NCBI GenBank assembly: GCA_900769665.1
Contig: CAAGHL010000059.1
Coordinates: forward strand, 1 to 16,520
DNA length: 16,520 bases
DNA from: Clostridia bacterium
GTDB lineage: Bacteria; Bacillota; Clostridia; Christensenellales; CAG-314
Direction of reading: 5' to 3'
Shown here piece by piece: positions 7,022-13,782 of the stretch. The notes under the pieces were generated by a model that did not search any database, was not told the origin of the DNA, and saw only the letters and a program-made list of their open reading frames with translations. How positions within the stretch are numbered: position 1 is the stretch's first letter; each line of letters starts with the position of its first letter. A program made the translations under genes and the position numbers.

Positions 7022-8113
7022 ATGAAACTGGGAGTAGTAGGTTTGCCTAACGTTGGCAAAAGCACACTTTTCAATGCAATTACACAAGCGGGGGCGGAAA
7101 TTGCCAACTATCCGTTTTGCACGATAGAACCTAACGTCGGCGTGGTGGCGGTACCCGACGAGCGTTTGGACAAGCTTGCCGCGCTGTACGACAGTAAGAA
7201 AATTACGCCTACGTATTTGCGTTTTGTGGACATTGCAGGTCTTGTTAAGGGCGCAAGCCGCGGCGAGGGGTTGGGCAACAAATTCCTTTCGCACATACGG
7301 GAAGTAGACGCGATAGTGCATGTGGTGCGCTGTTTCGTCGACAGCAATATCACGCACGTTTCCGACAAAATCGATCCCGTATCGGACATCGAAACCATCA
7401 ATATGGAGTTGATTCTTGCCGACATCGAAACGGTCAACGGCAAAATGGGGCGCGCCCTAAGCATGGCAAAAACGGGCGACAAAAAGTACAAGATGGAAGC
7501 CGAACTGTTACAACGAGTGCTTGCTCATCTCGAAAGCGAAAAGCCCGTGCGCACCATGGAGTTGGACGAAGAGGAAAAAGCCTACGTCGACGACCTGTTT
7601 TTGCTTACCGCAAAACCCGTCATTTACGCCGCCAACATTGCCGAAAGCGACCTCGGCAAGGAGGAAAACGAACTTGTCAAGGAAGTGGAAGCCAAAGCCG
7701 CTCAGGAAAACGCCGAAGTGCTTGTTATTTGCGCTAAGGTCGAAGAGGAGTTGTCGCAACTCGATCCCGAGGAAAAAGCAATGTTTTTGGAGAGCTACGG
7801 CATTGCAGAAAGCGGCCTAAATCGCCTTGTAAAAAAATGTTACAAATTGTTGCACCTCATCAGCTTCCTGACCGCAGGCGAAAAGGAAACTCGCGCTTGG
7901 ACCATTACCGAAGGAACCAAAGCACCGCAAGCGGCAGGCAAAATACACACCGACTTCGAGCGTGGATTTATTCGCGCGGAAATAGTCCCTTACGAAACCA
8001 TGCTGGAACTTGGCGGATACAACCAAGCTAAGGAGCACGGCAAGGTACGCAGTGAGGGGAAGGATTATGTGATGAAGGACGGCGACGTGGTGTTGTTTAG
8101 GTTCAACGTATAG
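7022..8113 (+). CDS. ychF: Redox-regulated ATPase YchF (Obg-like, OLA1 family)
   Basis: A 363-aa P-loop protein of the TRAFAC/Obg family. Residues 7-15 are G-L-P-N-V-G-K-S-T (G1). D70-I-A-G-L-V-K-G-A-S is the G3 region. Where GTPases have N-K-x-D there is N-I-A-E (205-208), the known change that makes YchF prefer ATP over GTP. A helical coiled-coil insert (about 140-200) and a C-terminal TGS domain (about 275-363) complete the family plan. YchF binds ribosomes and influences stress responses in several bacteria. The frame stays open upstream to 6821, but the conserved N-terminus M-K-L-G-V-V-G begins here and AAAAGAGG (7006-7013) is correctly spaced, so 7022 is the start. An R2 repeat begins directly after the stop. 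Confidence 0.96.
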   Translation: MKLGVVGLPNVGKSTLFNAITQAGAEIANYPFCTIEPNVGVVAVPDERLDKLAALYDSKKITPTYLRFVDIAGLVKGASRGEGLGNKFLSHIREVDAIVHVVRCFVDSNITHVSDKIDPVSDIETINMELILADIETVNGKMGRALSMAKTGDKKYKMEAELLQRVLAHLESEKPVRTMELDEEEKAYVDDLFLLTAKPVIYAANIAESDLGKEENELVKEVEAKAAQENAEVLVICAKVEEELSQLDPEEKAMFLESYGIAESGLNRLVKKCYKLLHLISFLTAGEKETRAWTITEGTKAPQAAGKIHTDFERGFIRAEIVPYETMLELGGYNQAKEHGKVRSEGKDYVMKDGDVVLFRFNV

Positions 8114-8233
8114 GAGCGAGCTTGTATATGTGCACGCATGCCGACTACGTGGCGGCGGTCGCTCAGTCATGTACGTCTATGTACACTCGTCTCGCGACGC
8201 ACCGCCCAGTTGTCGCCCTTCGCACCCATCTCC
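8114..8233 (+). repeat. R2 hairpin repeat, copy C, flush with the ychF stop
   Basis: The element begins with the base after the ychF TAG. Bases 8116-8163 are identical to 16403-16450 (48 of 48), and 8192-8233 match 16479-16520 with one difference. The 28 bases between (8164-8191) are largely different from copy D. The arms pair imperfectly (GCCGAC with GTTGTCGCC, GTCGC at 8158-8162 with GCGAC at 8194-8198), with the tip TGTAC-GTCTAT-GTACA (8170-8185). GACTACGTG, TCGCTCAG and CGCC-GTTGTC are shared with copies A and B, so all four appear related. No T-tract follows. Confidence 0.85.
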
Positions 8234-8416
8234 AACCTCGCCTTGCCGTAAGATTAAGGTTGGGTAGTGGAAAATTGCAATACAATGTTGATTAGCAATG
8301 GTTGTGTGCATTTGTAGTAAGCCTAATGTTGCAAAAGTACAAACAATGTCATTGCGAGGCGCCTTATTGCCACAGGTATTTATTGAAAAATCAATGAATT
8401 AAACGTGCACTTCACA

Positions 8417-8435
8417 ACCTAACGTCGACGAGTAG
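8417..8435 (+). repeat. Short direct repeat, copy 1
   Basis: ACCTAACGTCGACGAGTA occurs here and again, exactly, at 8881-8898. A related form, CCGAGCGTTGACGAGTAG, is found at 13592-13609 and 13663-13680, and CACCTAACGTTG occurs at 13645-13656. It includes the palindrome GTCGAC. Role unknown. Confidence 0.6.
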
Positions 8436-8880
8436 TATAGAGCCGTTTCCTCAATGTAGTCATAGGCAGTACAGGTCAAGCCTCGGCTTGCGCCTTGCAA
8501 TACTCGCAAAGGGCGCTCTTGTTTCCCCAAATGCAGGGGAAGGCATATATGCGAGGGCGTTCGCTGCAAGGACTGCGGCTCGGCTGAGGACAATTAGAAT
8601 AATTCGTCAATACAGTTATTTTAGTCAAACTATCTATTGCCCACTTGTAATAAAGTCCCTTGACCATGAGGGGTGGGTGGTCGGGGCTATGGCGGCGCAA
8701 TGGGTGAAGTTTGGGTGGAAATTTTTTGCGCCGACAGTAACTTTGCGTTGCATTTGCCCTTTTTACTCTTGATTGTTCGCTTGCTATTTCTTTGTCTACG
8801 ATTGAGTGCCGTCATCGTGATTGTCAATCGCAACTTTTACAGTGAATGCAAATCGAGCTTCGCTGTTACCACGCAGCGCG

Positions 8881-8898
8881 ACCTAACGTCGACGAGTA
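8881..8898 (+). repeat. Short direct repeat, copy 2
   Basis: Identical over 18 bases to 8417-8434. It follows directly after the R1 left-arm fragment at 8864-8878, so it may be a flank of a decayed element rather than a free-standing site. Confidence 0.6.
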
Positions 8899-8991
8899 AG
8901 TAAACTACGACGTCTTTGACCGATTGACTATTGCGCCGAGGCGGTGTCCAAACGAAAACATTTCGCAAGGGCAGCGAAGCCTCTTTGAGGG

Positions 8992-9215
8992 CGGAAGGAG
9001 GGCGCGGCTACGTAATCATTTTCAACAATGAGCCGAGTTGTTGCTACGTAGCGACATCTGAGCGCAGGTGCATACAATTGAGAGCGGACTACTACTATAT
9101 TGCTCTGCGCGAAGCGAGCGTCAGGCGCTCGCAACGTAGCAATAGCGAGGCGGTAATTTTTCGTGGGACATTGCCGAGGCGATATAGCATCAGGCGTTCG
9201 CGGTGGGACAATACA
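8992..9215 (+). repeat. R1 interspersed repeat, copy 2
   Basis: Aligns with bases 1-224. The long-range pair is TTGCTACGT (9041-9049) with ACGTAGCAA (9134-9142). Compared with copy 1, three base pairs in this stem have changed on both sides. The inner hairpin GCGAGCG-TCAGG-CGCTCGC is perfect here. From about 9050 to 9200 it is nearly identical to copy 3. Same orientation as the other copies. It lies about 160 bases upstream of the symporter gene. Confidence 0.87.
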
Positions 9216-9308
9216 TCGACCGACCACTCTACACTTATACTATTCTTCGGCGCTCATTATCCGCTTACTTTCAGTGCGCTCATTCGCTTGCCTACGTCAA
9301 CAATGTTA

Positions 9309-9337
9309 TTGCCCAAAGTGCGCCAAAAACATATACG
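9309..9337 (+). promoter_or_regulatory. Possible promoter of the symporter-walJ-CPBP cluster
   Basis: TTGCCC (9309-9314), a 17-base spacer and TATACG (9332-9337) form a moderate SigA match that would start transcription about 30 bases before the ATG at 9375. It is the only reasonable candidate between R1 copy 2 and the gene. Confidence 0.35.
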
Positions 9338-9374
9338 TATCAAAAAATTTCCTACAAAAACTGAAGGAGTCTAT

Positions 9375-11003
9375 ATGGAAAAACAACAAAACAAAGTTTC
9401 GTTAGGCAACAAACTCGCGTTTGCTTGCGCCGATATTTTCGGCGGCGGAAGTTTCAATGTCATCAACTTTTTGTTTGTCGAGTTTCTTACACTCGTTGTG
9501 GGTTTGCCGATGGCAAGCCTTGCGGTAGTATTGTTACTTACCAAGATTTGGGACGGTGTTATCGATCCGTTTATCGGCAAAATTACCGACGGCAAAGTCC
9601 CGGGTAAGTTCGGCAAACGTCGTTTCTTCATGTTGATTGCCGCGCCGTTTGTGCTTATCGGTTTTGTCGCGTTGTTCTTCCCTTGGAACATCATTCCGTC
9701 TATCGCCGACAATGTGCCTGTCAAAATGGTGTTGGTAATTATTTGCTACATGTTTTACGCAACGGCGCAAAGCGTAGTGCTAATTCCGTATTACTCGCAT
9801 GCAAGCGAAATGACCGATGACTTCAACGAACGCAACAAGGTCAATGCGCTCAGACTGTGTTTTTCCATTGTTTCCTCGTTGGTGTGCGTAGTCGTTCCTC
9901 AAATGATTGCAAAACCGGGGCTTGGCGACAACGGAGTTTGCTACATCTACATGGCGTTGGCGTTTGGCGGCGTTTTTGTGGTGGCAATACTCATTACGGC
10001 GTTGTTCAGTCACGAGCAAGTAGTGTATCCTGCCGTCAAGCGTAGCCTTTCTTTCAAGGAATTTGTTCGTCCGTTGCAACTAAAAACCTATCGTCAGTAC
10101 TTGGGTATGCAAATGTGTGCGAGTATGGGTATGGCAATCATGTCCAGCTTTTTTTACACGCTGTTCAACTTCTATTTGCGTAATAAATCCTACCCGATAA
10201 TGATGGGCATAGAGGGCGGCGGATTTGCAATGCCTGCCGCTACCATTGCCGCGGCATTGATGTTTGTGGCGCAAATAATCGCAATGCCGTTCTACCTTCT
10301 ACTTATCAAGAAGAAAAGTAAACGTTTTGCCTACATTACGGGCGCAACTATTTGGATTGCCGTCACGGCAACATTGCTCTTTTTGCCGCAAGAAAGCGTA
10401 GAGCCGAGCGTCAACGGCACAATTGTTACGTCGGTTAGCGGCACGCCCGATTGGCTTGTGATTTTGTACGGTTTGTTGTTAGGCTTCGGCATTTGCGGCA
10501 CGGTGTTTGTACCGCATAGCAGTTTTGGCGACGTTTGCGACGTAGGACAATTGTATTTCGGCGAGCGTACCGAGGGTGGTTTTTCGGGACTAACCAACTT
10601 CCTCAATACGACGGCGCAAGCGATAGGCTTGTTTATTGCTCCGCTTATTGTAGGTTTTGCAGGCTACACGCAAACTACTTATGCGGATTTACCCGAACTT
10701 TCCTCTGCTCTTCAAAGTGTGCTTGGTGCCGAAGGTTGGGCAATAGAGGGCGCATACAAGTATGTTTTGTACGGCGACAAAGTGCAAGTGCAACCTATTT
10801 CGCAACCGCAAGGCGCGCAAATCGGCATATTGTTGACCTTTACCGTGGTCCCTATTGTCGTACTTATTATAGGTATTGTCATTGCAAGTCGCTTTAAGCT
10901 TACCAAGGAATTGCAAACTAAAATCGTGGAATGCAACAACATGGAAGATAAAACTTCCGAGGAGTACAAGCAAACTCGCGAAGAGTTGCTTGCGCAATTG
11001 TAA
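9375..11003 (+). CDS. GPH-family (MelB-like) sugar:cation symporter, MFS fold
   Basis: A 542-aa transporter with about 12 hydrophobic segments. Its start, with an early Asp after L-A-F-A-C-A, and the loop K-I-W-D-G-V-I-D-P-F-I-G-K-I-T-D (57-72) followed by G-K-F-G-K-R-R match the glycoside-pentoside-hexuronide family motif, where the Asp residues (here D60 and D64) contribute to cation and sugar binding. It probably imports a glycoside or uronide with Na+ or H+; the substrate is not readable. It is longer than typical members (about 450-480 aa) owing to a polar insert before the last helix (about 430-480) and a charged C-terminal tail. AAGGAG (9364-9369) fixes the ATG at 9375; the open frame upstream runs through an R1 repeat and is not coding. 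No glycosidase gene is adjacent. One base separates its stop from walJ. Confidence 0.88.
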   Translation: MEKQQNKVSLGNKLAFACADIFGGGSFNVINFLFVEFLTLVVGLPMASLAVVLLLTKIWDGVIDPFIGKITDGKVPGKFGKRRFFMLIAAPFVLIGFVALFFPWNIIPSIADNVPVKMVLVIICYMFYATAQSVVLIPYYSHASEMTDDFNERNKVNALRLCFSIVSSLVCVVVPQMIAKPGLGDNGVCYIYMALAFGGVFVVAILITALFSHEQVVYPAVKRSLSFKEFVRPLQLKTYRQYLGMQMCASMGMAIMSSFFYTLFNFYLRNKSYPIMMGIEGGGFAMPAATIAAALMFVAQIIAMPFYLLLIKKKSKRFAYITGATIWIAVTATLLFLPQESVEPSVNGTIVTSVSGTPDWLVILYGLLLGFGICGTVFVPHSSFGDVCDVGQLYFGERTEGGFSGLTNFLNTTAQAIGLFIAPLIVGFAGYTQTTYADLPELSSALQSVLGAEGWAIEGAYKYVLYGDKVQVQPISQPQGAQIGILLTFTVVPIVVLIIGIVIASRFKLTKELQTKIVECNNMEDKTSEEYKQTREELLAQL

Positions 11004-11004
11004 T

Positions 11005-11778
11005 ATGCTGAAAATTTCTCCGCTGTTTTCCGGCAGTAGCGGCAATTGTACGTTGGTACGGTCGGACAACGCAAATATTTTGATAGACGCGGGCATGGGG
11101 TGCAAATTAACCTCCAACGCATTGGCAAACTACGGACTTAGTCCGTCGGACATTACTGCAATCGTCGTCACGCACGAACACAGTGACCACATCGGCGGTA
11201 TTGCTCAATGGTGCAAACGTTGTCCTACTCCCGTATACGCGCGGCGGCAAATAGCCGACATCGTGTGCGAGCGCACATATTGTAGCGACGTTACCTCCGT
11301 CGATAAACGCTTTGAAATTGCCGATGTTACCGTGGAAACATACGAATGCAGTCACGACGCAATATCCTGCGTAGGGTACAGGTTTACCGATTCAAACGAT
11401 TCGGTTGCAAGCGTAACCGACACGGGCAAGACGGACAATGCGCTTGTGGATTTTCTTGCTCCGTGCGACGTAGTGCAATTGGAAAGCAATCATGACGTCA
11501 ATATGTTGAAAAACGGGCCCTATCCCTACCCGCTTAAACGCCGTATTTTGTCAGACTTCGGACATTTATCCAACGAGCAAGCGGCGGATTTGCTGGAAAA
11601 ACTAATCGGCAGTAACGTCAAGAAAGTAATACTTGCACACTTGTCGGAACACAACAACACGGCGGAGTTGGCTTTCAATGCCGTGGTGGAAATGTATGCG
11701 CGCAACAATCTCGTCGAGGGGCGCGACATAGACGTACGAGTTGCACGTCAACGCGACAACGAGGTAACAAATGACTAA
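11005..11778 (+). CDS. walJ: MBL-fold metallohydrolase, WalJ/YycJ family
   Basis: A 257-aa metallo-beta-lactamase-fold protein. The start L-F-S-G-S-S-G-N-C-T, the metal motif H-E-H-S-D-H (57-62), a downstream C-S-H-D, the S-V-T-D-T-G strand and the E-S-N-H-D-x-x-M-L-x-x-G-x-Y-P-x-x-L-K-R-R-I segment with G-H-L-S-N are hallmarks of YycJ/WalJ. This cytoplasmic family has 5'-to-3' exonuclease activity and a link to mismatch repair and to coordination of wall and chromosome processes. Its start lies one base after the symporter stop with no strong Shine-Dalgarno site, so translation is probably coupled. Its end overlaps the CPBP gene by 8 bases. No walK/walR-like genes are present here, although rlmH, a common neighbour of walJ in Bacillota, lies 1.3 kb downstream. 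Confidence 0.9.
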   Translation: MLKISPLFSGSSGNCTLVRSDNANILIDAGMGCKLTSNALANYGLSPSDITAIVVTHEHSDHIGGIAQWCKRCPTPVYARRQIADIVCERTYCSDVTSVDKRFEIADVTVETYECSHDAISCVGYRFTDSNDSVASVTDTGKTDNALVDFLAPCDVVQLESNHDVNMLKNGPYPYPLKRRILSDFGHLSNEQAADLLEKLIGSNVKKVILAHLSEHNNTAELAFNAVVEMYARNNLVEGRDIDVRVARQRDNEVTND

Positions 11779-12649
11779 ACAATTGACGCCCGACAAAAAC
11801 GACGCTTTTCTTGCCTTTGCAAGTACGGCATTGTTGTACCTTGCCGCAAGCTTGATACTTGGCAGTGCGCAATCCGCAGTGGGAAATTCCTCGCCGTGGT
11901 GGTGGGTGTTTTTGGCGTTGTCAAGCGTGGCAATCGGATGTTCCGCAGTGATATATTGCACGGCAAAAAAAGCAAACGTATGCAAATTTTGCGCGCTTGA
12001 CGTGCCTCCGAGTGTAGTCTTTACGCTGTTGGGGTGTGTGGCAACGATTGCTTTGTTGTTTTTTATGGCGCCGTTGACCAATTGGCTGTACGACCTAATG
12101 GAACGCGTCGGTTTGACTCGTCCGTCGGTAGCCTTGCCATTACAGCTTGTTCCGTTGTTACTGACGGTGACGATACTGCCTGCCTTTTGCGAAGAAATCG
12201 TGTTTCGAGGCATGATTGCCAACGGTTTTTTGCGTTCATATCGCAATCATTGGGGTGCGATATTGCTGTCGGGTGCGATATTTTCGCTGTTTCACGCCAA
12301 TCCTGCGCAAACGATACATCAGTTTGTACTCGGTTGCTTGTTGGCTTTTCTAATTCAACGCAGCGGAAGTGTGTGGACATGCGTGATAGTACACTTTGTC
12401 AACAATTTGCTTACCGTGGTGTTTGAGTTTACGTTGCCTGCCGATATTTTTGTCAGTTGGGTGGCGTGTTTGTGCGGCGGTTTGGTGGCGGTCGGCACAA
12501 TAGTCGTGTGTGTTTTGTTTGTCAAGCCTACCAAGTACGCCATTACTCCGCAGGAAGAGCCGATACCTCGTGACACCTTTCGTTTGTCGGCATTTTTGCT
12601 TACCGTATGCGTTTTTTGCATATTGTGGGTGATGACGTTGCTTGCATAA
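11771..12649 (+). CDS. CPBP-family intramembrane metalloprotease
   Basis: A 292-aa polytopic membrane protein. The CPBP (CAAX protease and bacteriocin-processing, 'Abi') motifs are complete: E141-E142-x-x-x-R146 in F-C-E-E-I-V-F-R-G, H175 in F-S-L-F-H-A-N, and H208-x-x-x-N212. Members cleave within or near the membrane or act in bacteriocin self-immunity; no bacteriocin precursor is visible nearby, so a maturation or housekeeping role is equally possible. About eight hydrophobic segments surround the motifs, with two at the C-terminus after a short cytoplasmic loop rich in Pro and Glu. GAGGTAA (11761-11767), inside the walJ end, supports the ATG, which overlaps walJ by 8 bases. It is the last gene of the 9375-12649 cluster. 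A weak GCAGG/CCTGC hairpin (12685-12705) follows but lacks a T-tract. Confidence 0.9.
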   Translation: MTKQLTPDKNDAFLAFASTALLYLAASLILGSAQSAVGNSSPWWWVFLALSSVAIGCSAVIYCTAKKANVCKFCALDVPPSVVFTLLGCVATIALLFFMAPLTNWLYDLMERVGLTRPSVALPLQLVPLLLTVTILPAFCEEIVFRGMIANGFLRSYRNHWGAILLSGAIFSLFHANPAQTIHQFVLGCLLAFLIQRSGSVWTCVIVHFVNNLLTVVFEFTLPADIFVSWVACLCGGLVAVGTIVVCVLFVKPTKYAITPQEEPIPRDTFRLSAFLLTVCVFCILWVMTLLA

Positions 12650-12726
12650 AACGACTTTGGCAGTAAGTGGTTTTTGTAAAAGTGGCAGGTAAGAAATTGT
12701 CCTGCTGTGAGCACTTAAAGAGGTAT

Positions 12727-12917
12727 CGCCGAGCTATTGCCACGTAGCGACATCTGAGCGCATGCGCATACAATTGAGAGCGGACTACTACTATATTGCT
12801 CTGCGCGAAGCGAGCGTCAGGCGCTCGCAACGTAGCAATAGCGAGACGGTCCTTTTTCGTGGGACATTGCCGAGGCGATACAGCATCAGGCGTTCGCAAC
12901 GTGGCAATAACTCGGCG
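12727..12917 (+). repeat. R1 interspersed repeat, copy 3, with matched ends
   Basis: A 191-bp element whose 24-base ends are inverted copies with two mismatches: TTGCCACGT (12737-12745) pairs exactly with ACGTGGCAA (12899-12907). A second right arm inside has ACGTAGCAA (12830-12838), as in copy 2. The interior includes the perfect hairpin GCGAGCG-TCAGG-CGCTCGC. Between about 12743 and 12895 it is nearly identical to copy 2. No target-site duplication is obvious. It fills most of the gap between the CPBP gene and rlmH. Confidence 0.88.
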
Positions 12918-12943
12918 CCGGTGCTTTAGAAAAATGCTTTTTT

Positions 12944-12962
12944 GTGTGGTAATAGCGAGCCG
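12944..12962 (+). repeat. R1 right-arm fragment
   Basis: GTGTGGTAATAGCGAGCCG differs by two bases from the copy 1 right arm at 143-161. It lies 27 bases after copy 3, like a leftover of a neighbouring or older insertion. The remaining bases up to rlmH (12963-13073) show no clear promoter or element. Confidence 0.5.
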
Positions 12963-13073
12963 ACACTTTCTCTATCACTTATTTGCCACAATGCAACTAT
13001 CGTCGACCCTATTCTAACAACCACATCTTGATGTAAATGGCATAAAACAAATCAAATCTCAGCTTTTCAAAAT

Positions 13074-13544
13074 ATGAAATTCAAAATCGTAGCCGTAGGC
13101 AAAATTAAAGAAGAGTATTTCCGCGAGGCTTTGTCAGAGTATGTCAAGCGACTGTCGCGTTTTGCTACCGTCGAGGTGGTGGAAACCGACGAATGCCTTT
13201 TCCGCGGGACACCGAGCGACAAAGAAATACAAAAAATACTTCAAACCGAGGGCGCGGGACTGCTTGCCAAGTGCGAGGGGTGCGTAATAGTGTTGGATAT
13301 CGGCGGCAAAGAGTTGACAAGTCGGCAATTTGCCGAGGAAATCGAGCGTAGAAAACAAACGACTTCCGTGTTTACGTTTGTAATCGGCGGAAGCAACGGA
13401 CTTTCCGACGAGGTACGCAATCGAGCCGATTTGCGTGTGAGTTTCGGCAAAATCACATTGCCGCACCAACTTTGCCGAGTGGTGCTTGCCGAACAACTCT
13501 ACCGAGCAGCCACAATCGCAAACAACGTTCCTTACCACAAGTAA
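13074..13544 (+). CDS. rlmH: 23S rRNA (pseudouridine1915-N3)-methyltransferase RlmH
   Basis: A 156-aa SPOUT methyltransferase, the standard length. It methylates N3 of pseudouridine 1915 in helix 69 of 23S rRNA on assembled 70S ribosomes, using S-adenosylmethionine. Visible hallmarks are the start M-K-F-K-I-V-A-V-G-K-I-K, the central L-D-I-G-G-K-E-L-T-S, the knot motif I-G-G-S-N-G (104-109) and the C-terminal L-P-H-Q-L-C-R-V-V-L-A-E-Q-L-Y-R-A with terminal V-P-Y-H-K. The ATG at 13074 matches the family start exactly, yet no purine-rich Shine-Dalgarno site precedes it (TCAGCTTTTCAAAAT). It may be weakly initiated or leaderless. I found no convincing promoter upstream. Confidence 0.97.
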   Translation: MKFKIVAVGKIKEEYFREALSEYVKRLSRFATVEVVETDECLFRGTPSDKEIQKILQTEGAGLLAKCEGCVIVLDIGGKELTSRQFAEEIERRKQTTSVFTFVIGGSNGLSDEVRNRADLRVSFGKITLPHQLCRVVLAEQLYRAATIANNVPYHK

Positions 13545-13547
13545 CTG

Positions 13548-13576
13548 TTGACCGCACACCGTAAATGTGTTATAAT
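13548..13576 (+). promoter_or_regulatory. Near-consensus SigA promoter
   Basis: TTGACC (13548-13553), a 17-base spacer and TATAAT (13571-13576): 11 of 12 consensus positions at optimal spacing, and the strongest promoter in the window. It begins 4 bases after the rlmH stop and fires toward the hydrolase-like gene, with a start near 13583 and a 5' leader of about 200 nt. Confidence 0.75.
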
Positions 13577-13591
13577 AAACAATCATACAAC

Positions 13592-13609
13592 CCGAGCGTT
13601 GACGAGTAG
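13592..13609 (+). repeat. Direct repeat CCGAGCGTTGACRAGTAG, first unit
   Basis: It matches 13663-13680 in 17 of 18 bases, at a distance of 71 bp. It begins about 9 bases after the predicted transcript start. It includes TTGACG, which with ATAAAT (13622-13627) after 17 bases resembles a weak second promoter. It is related to the repeat at 8417 and 8881. Confidence 0.6.
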
Positions 13610-13662
13610 GGACAATTGTCGATAAATGTTTTAGGCGCTTTCGTCACCTAACGTTGCTGCAA

Positions 13663-13680
13663 CCGAGCGTTGACAAGTAG
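13663..13680 (+). repeat. Direct repeat CCGAGCGTTGACRAGTAG, second unit
   Basis: Second unit of the pair, here with a perfect -35 TTGACA (13670-13675) followed after 17 bases by TTAAAA (13693-13698). It could be an alternative promoter, a protein-binding site or a repeat remnant. The sequence from here to 13782 is AT-rich. Confidence 0.6.
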
Positions 13681-13782
13681 TGCAAATGACTGTTAAAAAT
13701 GCGTGATACTTCCAATACTGCAGATTTTGACCCTAGACCAAAATACAATAACCAAAATTATCTCAAAACAATAAACTGAAAT

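Larger units (their letters stand above)
8234..8991. other. Long intergenic stretch without a supportable gene
   Basis: About 760 bases hold only small frames without Shine-Dalgarno sites or recognisable domains. Visible structure includes an R1-like fragment (8351-8373), the inverted repeat CAAGCC-TC-GGCTTG (8477-8490), the hairpin TTCCCC / GGGGAA (8523-8541), the 10-base palindrome GCATATATGC (8543-8552), a G-rich run (8668-8720) and an R1 left-arm fragment identical to copy 1 over 15 bases (8864-8878). Minus-strand frames over 8399-8600 include a CEYCK-type Cys pair, too little to call a relic gene. It may be a graveyard of repeats or hold an unrecognised RNA. Confidence 0.5.

Noticed and set aside
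8399..8593. Minus-strand 64-aa frame with a CEYCK-like neighbour frame, as a possible zinc-ribbon relic
   Set aside because: Too short, no ribosome site, no recognisable domain; retained only as part of the unexplained intergenic stretch.
8931..9374. 148-codon N-terminal extension of the symporter
   Set aside because: It runs through R1 copy 2, is not hydrophobic or family-like, and the ATG at 9375 has a strong AAGGAG site and the family's usual start.
10876..11004. 43-codon extension of WalJ into the symporter gene
   Set aside because: The family start M-L-K-I-S-P-L-F-S-G-S-S-G-N is at 11005; the extension is an out-of-frame reading of the symporter end.
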